In this document: positions 62,862 to 64,000 of the stretch, one piece after another
Layout of the letters: each line of letters starts with the position of its first letter
Numbering within the stretch: position 1 is the stretch's first letter
Source of the DNA: Elgaria multicarinata webbii
Lineage: Eukaryota > Chordata > Lepidosauria > Squamata > Anguidae
Length of the DNA: 64,000 nt
NCBI RefSeq assembly: GCF_023053635.1
Contig: NC_086172.1
Coordinates: 26,069,501 to 26,133,500, forward strand
Direction of reading: 5' to 3'
Notes under the pieces: generated by a model
Told to the model about the DNA's origin: nothing
The model's database searches: none
Seen by the model: the letters and a program-made list of their open reading frames with translations, nothing else
Made by a program: the position numbers and the translations under genes

Positions 62862-63375
62862 CAACTGGGATTGTTTAGCTTGGAAAAAAGGAGGCTAAGG
62901 GGAGACATGATAGAGGTGTACAAAATGATGCATGGTATGGAGAATGTGGAGAGGGAGACATTTTTCTCAAAATACTAGAACCCGGAGTCCTCCCATGAAG
63001 CTCATTGGTGGGAGATTCAGAACAAGTAAAAGGAAGTACTTATTCACACAGCGCACAGTTAAATTCTAGAACTCACTACCACAAGATGTAGTGATGGCCA
63101 CCAATCTGGATGGCTTTAAAAGGGGGTTGGATAAATTCTTGGAGGTGAAGGCTATCAATGGCTACTAGTCCTGATGGTTGTGTGCTATCTCCAGTATTCG
63201 AGGCAGTAAGCCTGGGTACACCAGTTGCTGGGGAACATGGGTGGGAGTGTGCTGTTGCACCATGTCCTGCTTGTTCATTCCTGGCTGATGGCTGGTTGGC
63301 CACTGTGTGAACAAAGTGCTGGTCTAGATGGACCTTTGGCCTGATCCAGCCTCAGGGCACTTCTTAGGTTCTTAA
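62862..63375 (+). mobile_element. CR1 LINE 3' end
   Basis: A coding remnant ([20 protein letters not shown]) is followed by gggggttggataaattcttg, then tccagtattcgaggcagtaa, ttgctggggaacatgggtgg and ctagatggacctttggcctg, ending cacttcttaggttctta. Confidence 0.92.
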
Positions 63376-64000
63376 TAGATTAAAAAAAAACCACGCAACA
63401 CCTTTTTGCTCCTTTCCCTCCTACCCTGTGGAAGGTGCCTTAAGACACTCCACCCTTCCTCATTTTCCCTGTGCTCAGGATGAAAGTAACACCGGAGTTC
63501 TGTTTGCTTTCTCTCTCTGGAGTTGTTTCTTATTGTTTGGCTTGACTCAAACCCAACTTGAGCTGCTATTTATCTCCAAATTAACAAGAAGCTAGTGAAT
63601 GGTGGAGGAGAGAGAGAGAACTTTAATAATTTGGGGGCACATTTCTATGCATGTTTAGAAAGAGAAAAGCCCTATAGCTCCCAGTATGCCCCAGTCAGCT
63701 TGCTGGGACATGCTGGGAGTTGTAGGACCTTTTTCTGAACATGCAGAGGAATGCACCCTGAAGTGCTGTTCTGCCACTCATTATTCACTCTGCAAAGCCC
63801 TACTGATTCATTCTCTCCCGTTGTTATTTATTTATTTTGTCCGTGCCGTGCCTTTCCACTAAGAAAGTGGCCCTCAGCAATGAGCTTGCTTGACTAGAAT
63901 GTTGCCAACTCTGGACGCCCCTCACCAAGAGGCCTCCCTCGTTCTCACTCTCCCCTTTGGTTCTCCTGCCAAGTTGTAGTTCCTTTCACAATTAAAGAGA
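63376..64000. other. Right edge, no gene recognised
   Basis: A short snap-back remnant lies near 63670-63735 (agctcccagtatgccccagt / atgctgggagttgtaggac). The rest has no recognised content. Confidence 0.4.

Overview
The window is nuclear DNA from a squamate reptile (lizard or snake; I cannot resolve the family). Two things show this. The host genes are split vertebrate genes in the order TRAK2 - FLACC1 - caspase-8-like, which matches the inverted human 2q33 block CFLAR-CASP10-CASP8-FLACC1-TRAK2. The repeats are also a squamate mixture: Sauria-type tRNA SINEs, abundant L2 tails with the 'ccgcccagagagc' signature, CR1 ends with the 'attctatgattctat' terminus, L1, DIRS, and many snap-back MITEs.

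Layout. Positions 1-7366 (+) hold the last five coding exons of TRAK2, followed by a probable 3' UTR of about 3 kb, almost free of repeats, ending near a poly(A) signal at 10313. Positions 10.3-14.1 kb are intergenic. Positions 14088-47892 (+) hold what looks like the complete coding region of FLACC1 in 15 coding exons. Their phases join without a break to 1224 nt (407 residues plus stop), provided that one intron is GC-AG. Positions 47.9-55.0 kb are the tail-to-tail intergenic space, filled by retroelement fossils, including a broken DIRS element with a long L2 inserted in it. Positions 54994-59762 (-) hold the last three coding exons of a caspase-8/10/18-clade initiator caspase, which contain the whole protease core. 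Its death-effector-domain exons must lie beyond 62 kb, probably outside the window. Positions 59.8-64 kb are caspase intron or upstream DNA with CR1, LINE and MITE copies.

The three genes share no operon-like logic. TRAK2 is a kinesin/mitochondria adaptor, FLACC1 is a coiled-coil sperm-flagellum protein, and the caspase is an apoptosis initiator. Their linkage is old amniote synteny.

The most notable observations are: a GC-AG intron and a 21-nt micro-exon in FLACC1; a caspase with a caspase-8 position but divergent residues and a proline-rich C-terminal extension; clean nested insertions with readable target-site duplications (L1 in a MITE, 18 bp; an unassigned LINE in CR1, 12 bp; hAT-like elements, 8 bp; a tRNA SINE, 14 bp); a 320-bp near-perfect palindrome; the DIRS fossil with terminal and internal complementary repeats; and a 57-bp minisatellite. 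I found no clearly new molecular system. The window reads as a normal vertebrate gene block with heavily layered transposons.
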